Source: Eggerthellaceae bacterium
GTDB lineage: Bacteria > Actinomycetota > Coriobacteriia > Coriobacteriales > Eggerthellaceae
Length of the DNA: 44,707 bases
Reading direction: 5' to 3'
NCBI GenBank assembly: GCA_022644775.1
Contig: JALCHN010000012.1
Span: 1-44,707 of the forward strand
Below, piece by piece: positions 33,612 through 42,303 of the stretch. Position 1 is the first letter of the stretch. Every line of letters starts with the position of its first letter. The position numbers and the translations under genes are program-made. The notes beneath the pieces are model-generated. The model did not search any database. It worked only from the letters and a program-made list of their open reading frames with translations, and was not told the DNA's origin.

Positions 33612-33944
33612 GACCCGCCTTCCGTCCGCGTACGTTGGCATCAGGGTACCGCACAGAAGAGAGGAAATTTCACATCCGCAATCGGTTTTTCCCTGCGACT
33701 TGCCTCACCCTCGCGGAGCGAAAACGAGCAGAAACCCCGATTCGTCACGGTTCGAACCATGGCACGAACCGTGCTATTTCGATTCATCACCCCAGGTCAG
33801 CGCGTTGTCGGCCGCTCGTTTTACCAAGCGTGGAGAAAATATCGAGACCGAGGGAAATCCCCATTCGCCGACTTTAGCGACCGTTTGCCAGCGCTATGCT
33901 CCCAAATCGTTATTTGACGTTCACAAATCGAAAGGACCAACGTC
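33612..33944. other. gene-free divergent intergenic region
   Basis: This region lies between two divergent units and has no convincing ORF. It contains a 9-bp hairpin CACGGTTCG (33746-33754)/CGAACCGTG (33765-33773). A 12-nt match ACCCCAGGTCAG (around 33789) is shared with the centre of the 245-bp element copy A, possibly a remnant of that element. Promoters for both flanking genes should lie here, but I cannot place them. Confidence 0.4.
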
Positions 33945-34478
33945 ATGAGCGAAGAGAAGAAGACCATCTTCACCGCGCCCGTGGTGCTCAAGAGCATTTG
34001 GTACGGCTTCATCGCCGGCATGATTTCCGGCATGGTCAAGATCGGCTGGGAGAACATCTTCCCGCCGCGTACCCCCGAGCGCAACGCCATCAACCCGCCG
34101 CAGCACATGGCTCAGCAGCTGGGCTTCCCCGACGACCTGATCTTCAGCACCGTCTACTACAATGGCCAGCCGGTCATGCCCTTCACCCTGTTCCTGCATT
34201 TCTCCTTTGCCATCGTGTTCTCGATCCTGTTCATCCTGCTCATCCAGAAGTGGAAGCAGGTCGGAATCGGCCAGGGCGCTATCTACGGTCTGGCTCTCTG
34301 GGTCATCTGGCACGTCGTGCTGATGCCGCTGTTCGGCACCACCCCCGCGCCGTGGGATATGCCCTTCGAAGAGCACTTCAGCGAGATTTTGGGCCACGCC
34401 ATCTGGGGTTGGTCGATTGCCGCAACCGCCTTCTTCCTGATCGCCAAGCAGAAGAAGAACACGCTCTCCAGCTTCTAG
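33945..34478 (+). CDS. YagU-family inner membrane protein (DUF1440)
   Basis: This is a 177-residue protein. The opening (YGFIAGMISGMVKIGWENIF), PPRTPERNAINPPQ and three later hydrophobic helices match the YagU family. In Escherichia coli YagU is an inner membrane protein linked to acid tolerance; its molecular activity is unknown. Full length for the family. GAAAGGA precedes the ATG by 8-9 nt, and an intrinsic terminator follows the stop codon directly. It stands alone. Confidence 0.85.
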   Translation: MSEEKKTIFTAPVVLKSIWYGFIAGMISGMVKIGWENIFPPRTPERNAINPPQHMAQQLGFPDDLIFSTVYYNGQPVMPFTLFLHFSFAIVFSILFILLIQKWKQVGIGQGAIYGLALWVIWHVVLMPLFGTTPAPWDMPFEEHFSEILGHAIWGWSIAATAFFLIAKQKKNTLSSF

Positions 34479-34500
34479 CGATTGCTTCGCTCACGCGTCT

Positions 34501-34535
34501 AAAGGCTCGCGCCCACCGGGTGCGGGCCTTTTTTG
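34501..34535 (+). terminator. terminator after YagU-like gene
   Basis: The stem GGCTCGCGCCC / GGGTGCGGGCC (two wobble pairs) with a 3-nt loop is followed by a run of T, about 20 bp after the stop codon. Confidence 0.85.
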
Positions 34536-34542
34536 ACGACAG

Positions 34543-34571
34543 GTGACAACATCACGCGCCCCCGTTGTCAC
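34543..34571. repeat. single 29-bp repeat unit
   Basis: One complete unit in the inverted orientation has the same core (GGGGGCGCG) as the pair at 9461. It lies just after the YagU terminator and ~75 bp before the brnQ start. Confidence 0.85.
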
Positions 34572-34646
34572 GTTGCGCAGGGTTTGCGGAATGGCTAGTC
34601 TTGTGCGGTTGGTCTTTTCCCTCGTACGGCATAAGGAGCATGCTCG

Positions 34647-35992
34647 ATGGCACACGCTGAAGCGAACGCGCCCTCAAACGGAACGCTGGGCCCGCGCGGG
34701 TCGCTCGAGGTGGGCATCGCGCTCTTTTCGATGTTCTTCGGAGCGGGCAACCTGATCATCGCCCCGCTTCTGGGCGTGCAGGCGGGGCCCTCCGTCGTGC
34801 CGGCGACGATCGGCTACCTGGTGTCGGGCGTGGGGCTGCCCATCGCGATGATCGCGGCCGTGCCCGATCGGGCACGGCCGGCGCCTTGCTCGACCGCATC
34901 GGCCCGCGCTTCTCGCGCATCTTCACCATGCTCGCCTACCTGGCCATCGGCCCCCTGCTCGCCATCCCCCGCACCGCTTCGACTTCGTTCGAAATGGTCA
35001 AGCCCCTCTTCGCCGCCAGCGGCGCGCAGATCGGGCTGGTCCAGCTCGTCTTTTCGATCGCCTTTTTCGCGGCGGCGCTCGCCCTGGCCCTGCACCCCGC
35101 CCGTATCGTGCGGCTCATGGGCAAGGTCACGGGCCCGTCGCTTATCGTGCTATTGGTGATCATGGTGGGCGCCCAGGTGGTCGCGCCGGCCGGCGACCTT
35201 GCCGACCAGGCCCAGGGCGCTTACGTGCAGGCGCCGGCGGTGGCCGGCTTCGTGCAGGGCTACCAGACCCTCGATTTGCTCGCCGCCCTCGCCTTCGGCG
35301 TCGTGATCACCAACAGCGTGCATGCGATGGGCGTCACGAGCCCCAAAGCAGCGGCAGCCCAGGTCGCGCGTTCGGGCATCGTGGCCGGCGCCCTCATGGC
35401 TCTCGTCTACTGCGCGCTCGCCTACCTGGGTGCCCGCATGGGCACGGTGGCCCCTGCGGCCGAAAACGGTGCCGAGGTCATCTCGCTTTCCGCGACGCTG
35501 CACTTCGGCGTGACGGGCACCGCGCTGACCGCGGCCGCTTTCCTTATCGCCTGCTTCAACGTGTGCGTGGGACTCGTGTCGTCGATCGGGTCGTATTTCG
35601 CCGAAACGTTCCCGCGTCTCTCTTATAAAGGTTGGGCCATCGTGATCGCGGTGGTATCGTGCGTCCTTTCGAACGCCGGGCTCACCGCAATCCTCGCCTA
35701 TTCGCTGCCCGTGCTCATGGCCCTCTATCCCATGGGCATCTGCGCGATGGTCATGGGGCTCGTGACGCGCTCGAGCGCCCATCGCGTGATGTGGCGCTGC
35801 GGCATGGCCTGCGTGGGCGCTGTGAGCGTGGCGGGCGCGGTGCGCGACGCCCTTGCGCCGGGCGCCGCGCTGCCTCTGATCGATTCCCTGCCTGCGGCGG
35901 GCATCGGCCTGGGCTGGATCGTTCCTGGACTCGTGGGCCTGGCCGTGGGCGCGCTGGTCGAGGTGGCGCTACGTGACAACGGCGGCAGGTGA
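34647..35992 (+). pseudogene. brnQ: branched-chain amino acid carrier BrnQ, frameshifted
   Basis: The first ~72 residues (frame from ATG 34647; FSMFFGAGNLI, GYLVSGVGLP) and the rest (second frame to 35992; LAIGPLLAIPRTASTSFE and ~10 further helices) are consecutive parts of one BrnQ/LIVCS sodium-coupled Leu/Ile/Val carrier. They are in different frames. Adding one G at about 34862/34863 restores a continuous reading (AVARSGTAGALLDR), so a single base is missing. The site is inside a 22-bp perfect palindrome (34857-34878), where sequencing errors are also common. It may be an assembly error or a true recent pseudogene. The last six codons and the stop (35990-35992) are encoded by a 29-bp repeat unit. 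Confidence 0.85.
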
Positions 35993-36038
35993 TGTTGTCA
36001 CCCGCGCGTGTGACAACATCACCTGCCGCCGTTGTCAC
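35973..36038. repeat. paired 29-bp repeats (29-8-29) between convergent genes
   Basis: Units 35973-36001 and 36010-36038 are perfect inverted copies around an 8-nt loop, with core CGGCAGG. They span the 3' end of brnQ and the gap to the convergent gene ending at 36046. This suits a bidirectional transcription terminator. Confidence 0.88.
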
Positions 36039-36045
36039 GGCCTCG

Positions 36046-36279
36046 CTACAGATTGTGCTTGGCCATATGCTCGCGGAAGATTTCGTTCACCACGAACGCC
36101 ATCTGCTTGCGGGCTTCTTCCGAAGGTTCTTCCTCCTTGCTGAACGCGTCGTAGAGCGCGGGGAATTCTCGCTTCACGACCTTGCAAGTCGAGCCCACCG
36201 CGTGCCCCTGCACGAAGGAGGGAATGCGTTCCATATAGGTGGGGTCGATCACCGCGGAGATTCGTTCGTTAGCCGTCAT
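36046..36279 (-). CDS. small protein of unknown function
   Basis: This 77-residue soluble protein, mixed-charge and helical in pattern, has no family I recognise. It contains two predicted helices (PTYMERIPSFVQGH and EEARKQMAFVVNEIFREHMA) and a single Cys. There is no signal peptide or HTH signature. The ATG at 36279 follows AAAGGAA at good spacing; the coding call rests on this RBS and on its clean placement between repeat pairs. Convergent with brnQ, divergent from the response regulator gene. Confidence 0.65.
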   Translation of the reverse strand: MTANERISAVIDPTYMERIPSFVQGHAVGSTCKVVKREFPALYDAFSKEEEPSEEARKQMAFVVNEIFREHMAKHNL

Positions 36280-36296
36280 GATTGTTCCTTTCGTTG

Positions 36297-36361
36297 ATGA
36301 CAACGGGCGGGTGATGTTGTCACGCCAAAGGCGCGCGACAGCGCCACCCGCCCGTTGTCAC
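36297..36361. repeat. imperfect pair of 27-bp repeat units
   Basis: Unit 36297-36323 and a diverged inverted unit 36335-36361 form an imperfect stem around 11 nt. They lie in the divergent promoter region between the small protein gene and the response regulator gene. Confidence 0.75.
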
Positions 36362-36404
36362 GCTCTGCCGTTGACTGCAGCCTAGAAGCGCCATGCGACC
36401 TCAA

Positions 36405-36492
36405 TGTGACCTTTCCACGCCGCATCCGCGCCTGCACCGTTTGCACACATTCGCCGTTCCCGCGCATGCGCACTGGTCATGTTGAGGTCACA
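36405..36492. promoter_or_regulatory. inverted TGTGACCT sites upstream of response regulator
   Basis: TGTGACCT (36405-36412) is exactly inverted as AGGTCACA (36485-36492), ~80 bp apart. Another GACCTC lies beside the first. A TATAGT box (36501-36506) follows the second. They are candidate binding sites for the OmpR-type regulator encoded downstream. Confidence 0.35.
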
Positions 36493-36579
36493 ATCCTCGC
36501 TATAGTGAAAGAGGTACGGCAGCCATCCGCGCGACCCGCCCTGGCGGCGCGCCCGCGCGGCTCTTACGCGAGGTGCGCC

Positions 36580-37275
36580 ATGATTTCTATTCTGGTCGTC
36601 GAAGACGACGCGACCCTGAACAAGATGATCTGCACGAAACTGCGGCTCGAAGGCTTCGCGCCCCTGCCCGCGGCCAACGGCGCCGATGCGCTCAGGACCA
36701 CGCGCGACCATCACATCGACTTCGTGATCACCGACCTCATGATGCCCGAAATAGACGGAAACGACCTCATTGCAGAGCTGCGCTCATGGAAGCCCGCCCT
36801 ACCTGTGCTCGTTATGACCGCCAAAAGTCAAACCGAAGACATGGCGGAAAGCTTTGGGCTAGGCGCCGACGACTACCTGGTGAAGCCCGTGGACCTCCAG
36901 CAGCTCGTTTTGCACGTGCGGGCTCTCTTGCGCCGCGCCCAGCTGCAGGAGCGCATGCGCATCCGCGTGGGCGCCACCGTGCTCGATGCCGACAAGCTCT
37001 CCGTGGAAGCCAAAGGCGAAGAGCAAGTGCTCCCGCCCAAGGAGTTCGCCCTCATCTTCAAGCTAGCCGGCCGACCGGGCCGCGTATTCACGCGCGCCGA
37101 ACTACTCGAAGAGATCTGGGGGCCCGAAAGCGACAGCGACGAGCGCAACGTCGACGCCCACATTAAAAAGTTGCGCCACCGCCTCGAGCGCAACGACGAC
37201 ATCCGCATCGACACGGTACGCGGCCTGGGCTACAAGGCGATCTGCACGCCCCGACCGCAGGAAGAGCTGCGATGA
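36580..37275 (+). CDS. OmpR-family response regulator
   Basis: This 231-residue protein has a receiver domain with VVEDD (6-10), phosphoacceptor Asp52 (VITDLMMPEIDG), LVMTAKS switch and Lys in YLVKPVD. The winged-helix output domain has VLPPKEFALIFKLAGRPGRV and ERNVDAHIKKLRHRLE and ends TVRGLGYKA. The closest general type is the SaeR/VanR side of OmpR regulators. ATG 36580 with AGGTG close upstream. Its stop overlaps the start of the kinase gene. TGTGACCT repeats upstream may be autoregulatory sites. Confidence 0.92.
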   Translation: MISILVVEDDATLNKMICTKLRLEGFAPLPAANGADALRTTRDHHIDFVITDLMMPEIDGNDLIAELRSWKPALPVLVMTAKSQTEDMAESFGLGADDYLVKPVDLQQLVLHVRALLRRAQLQERMRIRVGATVLDADKLSVEAKGEEQVLPPKEFALIFKLAGRPGRVFTRAELLEEIWGPESDSDERNVDAHIKKLRHRLERNDDIRIDTVRGLGYKAICTPRPQEELR

Positions 37276-38375
37276 CGTCGCACGCGACGCGGACGCATCC
37301 GCGCACGCCCCCTTATTCCGTCCATGGACACCTTCCCCTGCACGTCTACCTTGCGGACAGATCCCTTCGGGCCGTCCTTTCGGCCTGCCTTATCTCGCTC
37401 GCGTGCACCTGCGGCGCGCTCGTCATCGTCCACCTTGTCTTCGGCGTCGATTTTTCAGGGCCGCTGCCGCTGATCGCCGTTGCCTGCGCAGTGTGCTTGT
37501 TCACGCTCATGATAAGCTTCCACCGCATCATGCAATCGTCGAAGAGGCTCGCGCAGCCACTCGAGCAGCTCGCGAAAGAAGCGGGCATCATCGCCCAGGG
37601 AACTTTCGACGTGCGCATCGACGACTCGTACAAAGACCTTGGCGTCAACGAAGTCACCGACCTCATCGACTCCTTCAACGCAATGGCCAAGGCGCTCGCC
37701 TCGATGGACCACATGCAGCGCGATTTCACGAGCAGCGTGTCGCACGAATTCAAAACGCCCATCGCCGCGATTACCGGCATCTGCGAGCTCGTGGGCGACC
37801 CCAAGCTGCCCGAAAGCGAGCGGTGCGAATACCTCGACCTCATACACGAGCAAGCGGTGCGCCTGTCGAAGCTCTGCGACAGCGTGCTCGCGATAAGCCG
37901 GCTCGACGCCCAAGACGCCGTTACGCACCGGCAAGCCTGCGACATCGACGAGCAGATTCGCCGCGACGTCATCATGCTGTCGGAGCGATGGGCCCACCGC
38001 GACATCGCGCTCGACCTCGACCTGCAGGCGCCCGCCATCGAAACCGACCCCGATCTGGCCCATCAGATATGGATCAACCTCATCGACAACGCCTACAAGT
38101 ACACGCCCGACGGCGGCACGGTGGGCATTGCGACCCGCGCGGTGCCGGGCGGCGTGCAGGCGGTCGTGCGCGACACCGGCCGCGGCATGACCGCCGACGA
38201 GGCCGCGCACGCCTTCGACCGCTTCTATCAGGCCAATCGTTCACATGCAGAAGAGGGCACTGGTCTGGGGCTTTCGATCGTCAAGCGCATCTGCGAGCTG
38301 CTCGGCGGCTGCATTTCGTGCGAGAGCAAGCCGGGGGCGGGCACCACCATGACCGTGTTCCTTCCGAATGCGTGA
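37272..38375 (+). CDS. sensor histidine kinase with HAMP domain
   Basis: This 367-residue protein has two helices (~33-56 and ~66-84) that enclose a very short external loop. A HAMP-like segment (~90-145) follows, then HisKA with His158 in VSHEFKTPIA. The ATPase domain has NLIDNAYKYT, DTGRGM, FDRFYQ and GTGLGLS. It partners the OmpR-type regulator whose gene overlaps by ATGA. The small external loop suggests sensing within the membrane. The stop codon TGA (38373-38375) is formed by bases 2-4 of a 29-bp repeat unit, so the repeat defines the protein end. Confidence 0.92.
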   Translation: MTSHATRTHPRTPPYSVHGHLPLHVYLADRSLRAVLSACLISLACTCGALVIVHLVFGVDFSGPLPLIAVACAVCLFTLMISFHRIMQSSKRLAQPLEQLAKEAGIIAQGTFDVRIDDSYKDLGVNEVTDLIDSFNAMAKALASMDHMQRDFTSSVSHEFKTPIAAITGICELVGDPKLPESERCEYLDLIHEQAVRLSKLCDSVLAISRLDAQDAVTHRQACDIDEQIRRDVIMLSERWAHRDIALDLDLQAPAIETDPDLAHQIWINLIDNAYKYTPDGGTVGIATRAVPGGVQAVVRDTGRGMTADEAAHAFDRFYQANRSHAEEGTGLGLSIVKRICELLGGCISCESKPGAGTTMTVFLPNA

Positions 38376-38437
38376 CAACGGCGGCAGGTGATGTTGTCAC
38401 TCTCGCGTGTGACAACATCACCTGCCGCCGTTGTCAC
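38372..38437. repeat. paired 29-bp repeats (29-8-29) after kinase gene
   Basis: Units 38372-38400 and 38409-38437 are perfect inverted copies around 8 nt, with the same core as the pair at 35973. They lie between the kinase and stomatin-like genes, so they probably separate two transcripts. Confidence 0.88.
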
Positions 38438-38464
38438 ACGCCCCGCTGGCACGCCACCGCATGG

Positions 38465-38470
38465 TATGCT
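38465..38470 (+). promoter_or_regulatory. candidate extended -10 for stomatin-like gene
   Basis: TGGTATGCT has the extended -10 form (TGnTATGCT) 33 bp before the start codon. No -35 match is visible. A similar TGGTATACA occurs before the nucleoside hydrolase gene (43740-43748). Confidence 0.35.
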
Positions 38471-38503
38471 CGACGCAGCAACTTACAAGAGAAAGGCGCA
38501 CCC

Positions 38504-39424
38504 ATGTTCGGCACCGTACTCCTCGTTCTCATCGTCATCCTCATCGTGCTCGGCATCTACATCGTGCCGCAGCAGCAGTCGGTCGTCATCGAGCGCCTGG
38601 GCAAGTTCAACCGCATCACCGGCCCCGGCATCCACCTGCTCATCCCGCTCATCGAGCGCAAGGCCTCCCAGTTGTCGATGAAAACCGACCGCCTGAGCTT
38701 CCGACTCGACGCCAAAACCGCCGACAACGTCACGATCGTGCTCGAGGTGTCGGCCCAGTACCACGTGGACTACGACAACGGCAACGGCGCGCCCGAAACC
38801 TCCGGCGTCTACCGGGCCTTCTACACGCTGGCCGAGCCCATCGCCCAGATGCAGGACTACCTTTCCGACGCCCTGCGCTCGTCGATCCCCTCCTACGCGC
38901 TCGACGACGTCTTCAGCAAGAAGGACGACATCGCCCGCGACGTGAACGCCAACGTGGCCGGCACCATGCAGAGCTACGGCTGGTCGCTGGTGTCAACGCT
39001 GATCACCGGCATCAACCTGCCGCAGTCGGTGGAAACCTCGATGAACGACATCAACGCCGCCCAGCGCCAGCGCGAAGCCGCCCAGGCCCTGGCCGACGCC
39101 GACAAGATCAAGCGCGTCACAAGCGCCCAGGCCGAAGCAGAAGCCATGGAGAAAACCGGTCGCGGCATCGCCGCCCAGCGCATCGCCATCGCCCAGGGCA
39201 TCAAGGACTCGCTCGAGACCATCAAGGAATCGGGCGTTTCGGAAGCCGAGGCCAACGAGCTCTTCCTGTTCACCCAGTGGACCGAAATGATGGCCGGCTT
39301 CGCCAAGAACGGCAACGGGTCGACCGTGGTCCTGCCCGCCAACTTCAACGAATCGCGGTCGATGTTCGAGCAGATGCTCGCCGTGCAGAAGGCTGCCGAA
39401 GCCGACAAGAACGACCAGGCGTAA
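38504..39424 (+). CDS. stomatin/prohibitin-like (SPFH, band 7) membrane protein
   Basis: This is a 306-residue protein. One N-terminal helix (3-22) anchors it, followed by the SPFH domain: PQQQSVVIERLGKFNRI, GPGIHLLIPLIER, then the conserved helix region to ~190. A long Ala/Glu-rich coiled coil (~180-240) and a C-terminal tail complete it. Bacterial members such as QmcA and YbbK form oligomers that organise membrane domains and bind proteases; the exact role here is unknown. GAAAGG precedes the ATG. The antiporter gene follows 105 bp later, after a large hairpin. Confidence 0.92.
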   Translation: MFGTVLLVLIVILIVLGIYIVPQQQSVVIERLGKFNRITGPGIHLLIPLIERKASQLSMKTDRLSFRLDAKTADNVTIVLEVSAQYHVDYDNGNGAPETSGVYRAFYTLAEPIAQMQDYLSDALRSSIPSYALDDVFSKKDDIARDVNANVAGTMQSYGWSLVSTLITGINLPQSVETSMNDINAAQRQREAAQALADADKIKRVTSAQAEAEAMEKTGRGIAAQRIAIAQGIKDSLETIKESGVSEAEANELFLFTQWTEMMAGFAKNGNGSTVVLPANFNESRSMFEQMLAVQKAAEADKNDQA

Positions 39425-39437
39425 CGAGCGCCCGCAC

Positions 39438-39507
39438 GTGAGTCACCGGGGTCACATCTCTTCGACTCACCGCGATAGGCCAAAGAGATGCGACCCCGGC
39501 GACTCGC
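39438..39507. repeat. GTGAGTC-family inverted repeat after stomatin-like gene
   Basis: A 25-nt arm (39438-39462) is inverted at 39483-39507 with 22 of 25 matches. The left arm also contains its own GTGAGTC/GACTCAC hairpin (39438-39444 with 39464-39470). The conserved GGGGTCACATCTCT core appears again at 44663. Confidence 0.75.
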
Positions 39508-39528
39508 CCCGCACCCTGAAAGGCCCCC

Positions 39529-41631
39529 ATGGAATCCTTCGAGTTCATCCTCATCATCCTCGCCTGCGTGATCGTCGCGTCGGTGGCCGAACGCCTCGTC
39601 CGCTTCGTCTCGCTGCCGCTCGTGCAGATCGCCACGGGCTTGGTGGCCGCCCTCTTGGTGCCGCATGTGGCCGCCGTGCACATCGATTCGGAACTCTTTC
39701 TGGTCATGTTCATCGCGCCTTTGCTCTTCAACGAGGCGCGCGAATCGAGCAAGCGCGACCTGTGGAACAACCTGTCCTCTATCCTGTCGCTGGCCATCGG
39801 CCTGGTGGCGATCACCGTGCTCGTAGTGGGCTTCGCCCTCAACTGGATGGTGCCCGCGATACCGCTCGCCGCCGCCTTCGCCTGCGCCGCCGCGCTCGGC
39901 CCCACCGACGCCGCCGCCGTGGGCGCCTTGGGAGCGCAGGTCAACCTTTCCAAACGGCAGAAGACCCTGCTGTCGGGCGAATCGCTCATCAACGACGCCT
40001 CGGGCGTGGTTTGCTTCCAGTTCGCGATTGCCGCGGCCGTGACCGGCGCCTTTTCCGCCGCCGACGCCGGCATCACCTTCCTCGTCCTTTTCTTCGGCGG
40101 CATCGCCTTCGGCATCGTGGCCGGCTTCGCGGCCTTCCTGCTCATCACCTTCATGCGCCGCCGCGGCTTCGAGAACAACATCGTCCACGTGCTCTACGAG
40201 GTCTTCACGCCCTTCGTCGTGTTCCTTCTGGCCGAACAGATCCATGTGAGCGGCATCTTGGCCGTGGTCGCCGCCGGCCTGGTGATGGCCCGCCACACCC
40301 CGCGCCTCACCACCACCTCGCAGGCCCGGCTCAACCTCGTGTCGAACAGCTTCTGGGAAATCATCGTCTACCTGATCAACGGCGTCGTGTTCGTGCTGCT
40401 GGGCATGCAGCTGCCGCAGGCGATGTCGCCGGCCGTCAACGGCGGCTACGGCCCCGGCCCGCTGCTGGGCGTGATCGCGACGGTTACCTTCCTCGTGATG
40501 CTCGTCCGCTTCGTATGGCTCGTGGCCACCGAGCTCTTCCACCGCCGCAAAGCCGCAGGCGACAAGCGCACGCCCACGCCGCAGCTCCTGAAAGACGCCC
40601 TGGTCACCACCATCGCCGGCCCCAAGGGCGCCGTGACCCTGTCGATCATCTTCACGATCCCGCTCACCGTGGAAAGCGGCGCGGCCTTCCCTGAACGCAG
40701 CTTCATCATCCTGGTGACCGCGGGCGTGATCCTGCTCACGCTCGTCATCGCCGACCTCGTGCTGCCCCGCTTGGCGCCCAACGAGCAGTCGGGCGCTTCG
40801 GAAGAGGACGTGAAGCGCGCCGAAATCGCGGTCCTGCGCAACACGATCGACGAGCTCAACGCGAAGATCGCCGAAGGCACCCACCCCGAATACGAGCCCG
40901 CCACCCGCGTGGTGCTGGGCAGCTACCGCACGCGGCTCGTGCGAGCGCAGATCGAATTGGGCGCCTGCGGCGACGCGGTGGGCAAGCTCGTGCGCGAAAC
41001 GCTCGCCGTACAGCAGCGCCGCGCCGACGAACTCGAACGCGAGATTCTCGAGCACACGTCCGCCCAATCGGCGGCCCCCTACTACACGCTGTTGAAGAGC
41101 ATCCGCGGCACGGTGGGCTACTACGAGAAGGGCACGAACATCGGCCTGCGCGGCGGCGGCCTGAAGGGCAAGCTGCATCGCCTGCGCCACCAGCTCAACC
41201 CGGGCAAGATTTCCGACGAAAAAGCCGAGCTCATGTACTACCAGACCTGTCTGTTCGCCATCGAGCTCGAACGCGTGGCGATCGAGTACCTGGAAGGCAT
41301 CGAAGCGGGACCCGACGAATCCGCAGCCCACGCGGCCGGCGTTCTGATCAACGAGCACCGCAGCATCGAGCAGACTCTGCAGGAACGCGTGGGACGCACC
41401 GGCGAAGCGCCGGGCGCGAACGCGGGCGCGCTGTTCGACAGCAGCCAATGCACGCTTTCCGAACAGTTCAAGCTGTCGCGCGAGTACATCGACATGATCA
41501 CCGCGGCCTCGCTTTCAATCGAGCTCGAGAAGATCGGCGAAATGCAGGGACGCGGGCTCATCACCGAAGAAATCTCGCAGAAGCTGCGCCAGAACGTCTA
41601 CGTGCTGCAGATGAACGCGGAAGGCGAATAG
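39529..41631 (+). CDS. CPA1-family Na+(K+)/H+ antiporter
   Basis: This is a 700-residue protein. The first ~410 residues contain about 12 helices with the NhaP/CPA1 signatures LFNEARES, LGPTDAAAVGAL and LSGESLINDASGV (Asn155-Asp156, the ion-binding pair). The ~290-residue cytoplasmic tail is long, charged and helical (many Glu/Arg), as in YjcE-type antiporters, and may regulate pH response or assemble dimers. It exchanges protons for Na+ or K+ for pH and salt homeostasis; ion preference cannot be read. GAAAGG precedes the ATG. No obvious terminator follows, but ATGGTGCCC (41704) is inverted at 41761. Confidence 0.92.
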   Translation: MESFEFILIILACVIVASVAERLVRFVSLPLVQIATGLVAALLVPHVAAVHIDSELFLVMFIAPLLFNEARESSKRDLWNNLSSILSLAIGLVAITVLVVGFALNWMVPAIPLAAAFACAAALGPTDAAAVGALGAQVNLSKRQKTLLSGESLINDASGVVCFQFAIAAAVTGAFSAADAGITFLVLFFGGIAFGIVAGFAAFLLITFMRRRGFENNIVHVLYEVFTPFVVFLLAEQIHVSGILAVVAAGLVMARHTPRLTTTSQARLNLVSNSFWEIIVYLINGVVFVLLGMQLPQAMSPAVNGGYGPGPLLGVIATVTFLVMLVRFVWLVATELFHRRKAAGDKRTPTPQLLKDALVTTIAGPKGAVTLSIIFTIPLTVESGAAFPERSFIILVTAGVILLTLVIADLVLPRLAPNEQSGASEEDVKRAEIAVLRNTIDELNAKIAEGTHPEYEPATRVVLGSYRTRLVRAQIELGACGDAVGKLVRETLAVQQRRADELEREILEHTSAQSAAPYYTLLKSIRGTVGYYEKGTNIGLRGGGLKGKLHRLRHQLNPGKISDEKAELMYYQTCLFAIELERVAIEYLEGIEAGPDESAAHAAGVLINEHRSIEQTLQERVGRTGEAPGANAGALFDSSQCTLSEQFKLSREYIDMITAASLSIELEKIGEMQGRGLITEEISQKLRQNVYVLQMNAEGE

Positions 41632-41703
41632 GAGCGCACCGTGGCGCCCAACCTCATCGGCAGTGCGCGGCCGAGCGCCCGCCGCAGGGCCCGCACAGGG
41701 AAA

Positions 41704-41769
41704 ATGGTGCCCGGCTGGGCAAAGCCCGATCAAAAGAAAAACGTGCGGCAGCTCCAGAATGGGCACCAT
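41704..41769. repeat. 9-bp inverted repeat before DUF1304 gene
   Basis: ATGGTGCCC (41704-41712) and GGGCACCAT (41761-41769) are 48 bp apart in the 218-bp gap between the antiporter and DUF1304 genes. It could be an operator or part of an mRNA structure. Little else is visible in the gap. Confidence 0.35.
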
Positions 41770-41849
41770 CCGCATAGGATTCTACGGACTCTGCCGTTAG
41801 TATGTAGTCTTGTTTTATTTTCGATTCTGCCCCGAAAGGCACCAACATC

Positions 41850-42218
41850 ATGAACATCTTCGTAACCGTACTTGCGGCGCTCGTCGTCTTGGAATTCATC
41901 GTCATCTTCGTCCTGGAAACGGTGCAGACCACCTCGCAGAAAACCGCCGACACCTTCGGCATTCCCGTCATCGAATTGGGCAAGCCCCATCTGAATGCCG
42001 CGCTGAAGAACCAGGGCGTCTACAACCTCTGCATCGCCGGTCTCATCGTAGCAGGCCTGGTGGCCGGCGATGCCCTGCTCGTCGCGAGCACCCTCGTGAT
42101 GATCGTGATCGTGGCCGCCTACGGCAGCCTCACCGTGCAGCGCAACATCATCCTGAAGCAGGGCGGTCTGGCCATCCTCGCCCTCATCGTGATGGTCGCC
42201 ACCGGCGCGCTGCTCTAG
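41850..42218 (+). CDS. DUF1304 family membrane protein
   Basis: This 122-residue protein has four hydrophobic helices. The family pattern is visible: an N-terminal helix with LEFIVIFVLETVQTTS, then the conserved NQGVYN, then two more helices with a short loop. DUF1304 proteins are small four-helix membrane proteins of unknown function. GAAAGG precedes the ATG. It is convergent with the WYL regulator gene, and no clear terminator is seen in the 85-bp gap. Confidence 0.85.
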   Translation: MNIFVTVLAALVVLEFIVIFVLETVQTTSQKTADTFGIPVIELGKPHLNAALKNQGVYNLCIAGLIVAGLVAGDALLVASTLVMIVIVAAYGSLTVQRNIILKQGGLAILALIVMVATGALL

Positions 42219-42303
42219 CGGACGCGCCCCGCAGCGCCTCAAGCCGAACCCGGCCCGCCGCCGACCCATCGCGCGACCGCCCATCGCGGGGCCCTACCGG
42301 CTT

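Noticed and set aside
33612-33944. Plus-strand ORFs between the response regulator and YagU-like genes
   Set aside because: No RBS, biased composition, and none recognisable; treated as intergenic.
38974-41448. 824-codon minus-strand frame opposite the stomatin-like and antiporter genes
   Set aside because: Antisense shadow rich in His/Asp/Glu with no domain; both plus-strand genes have clear motifs and RBS.
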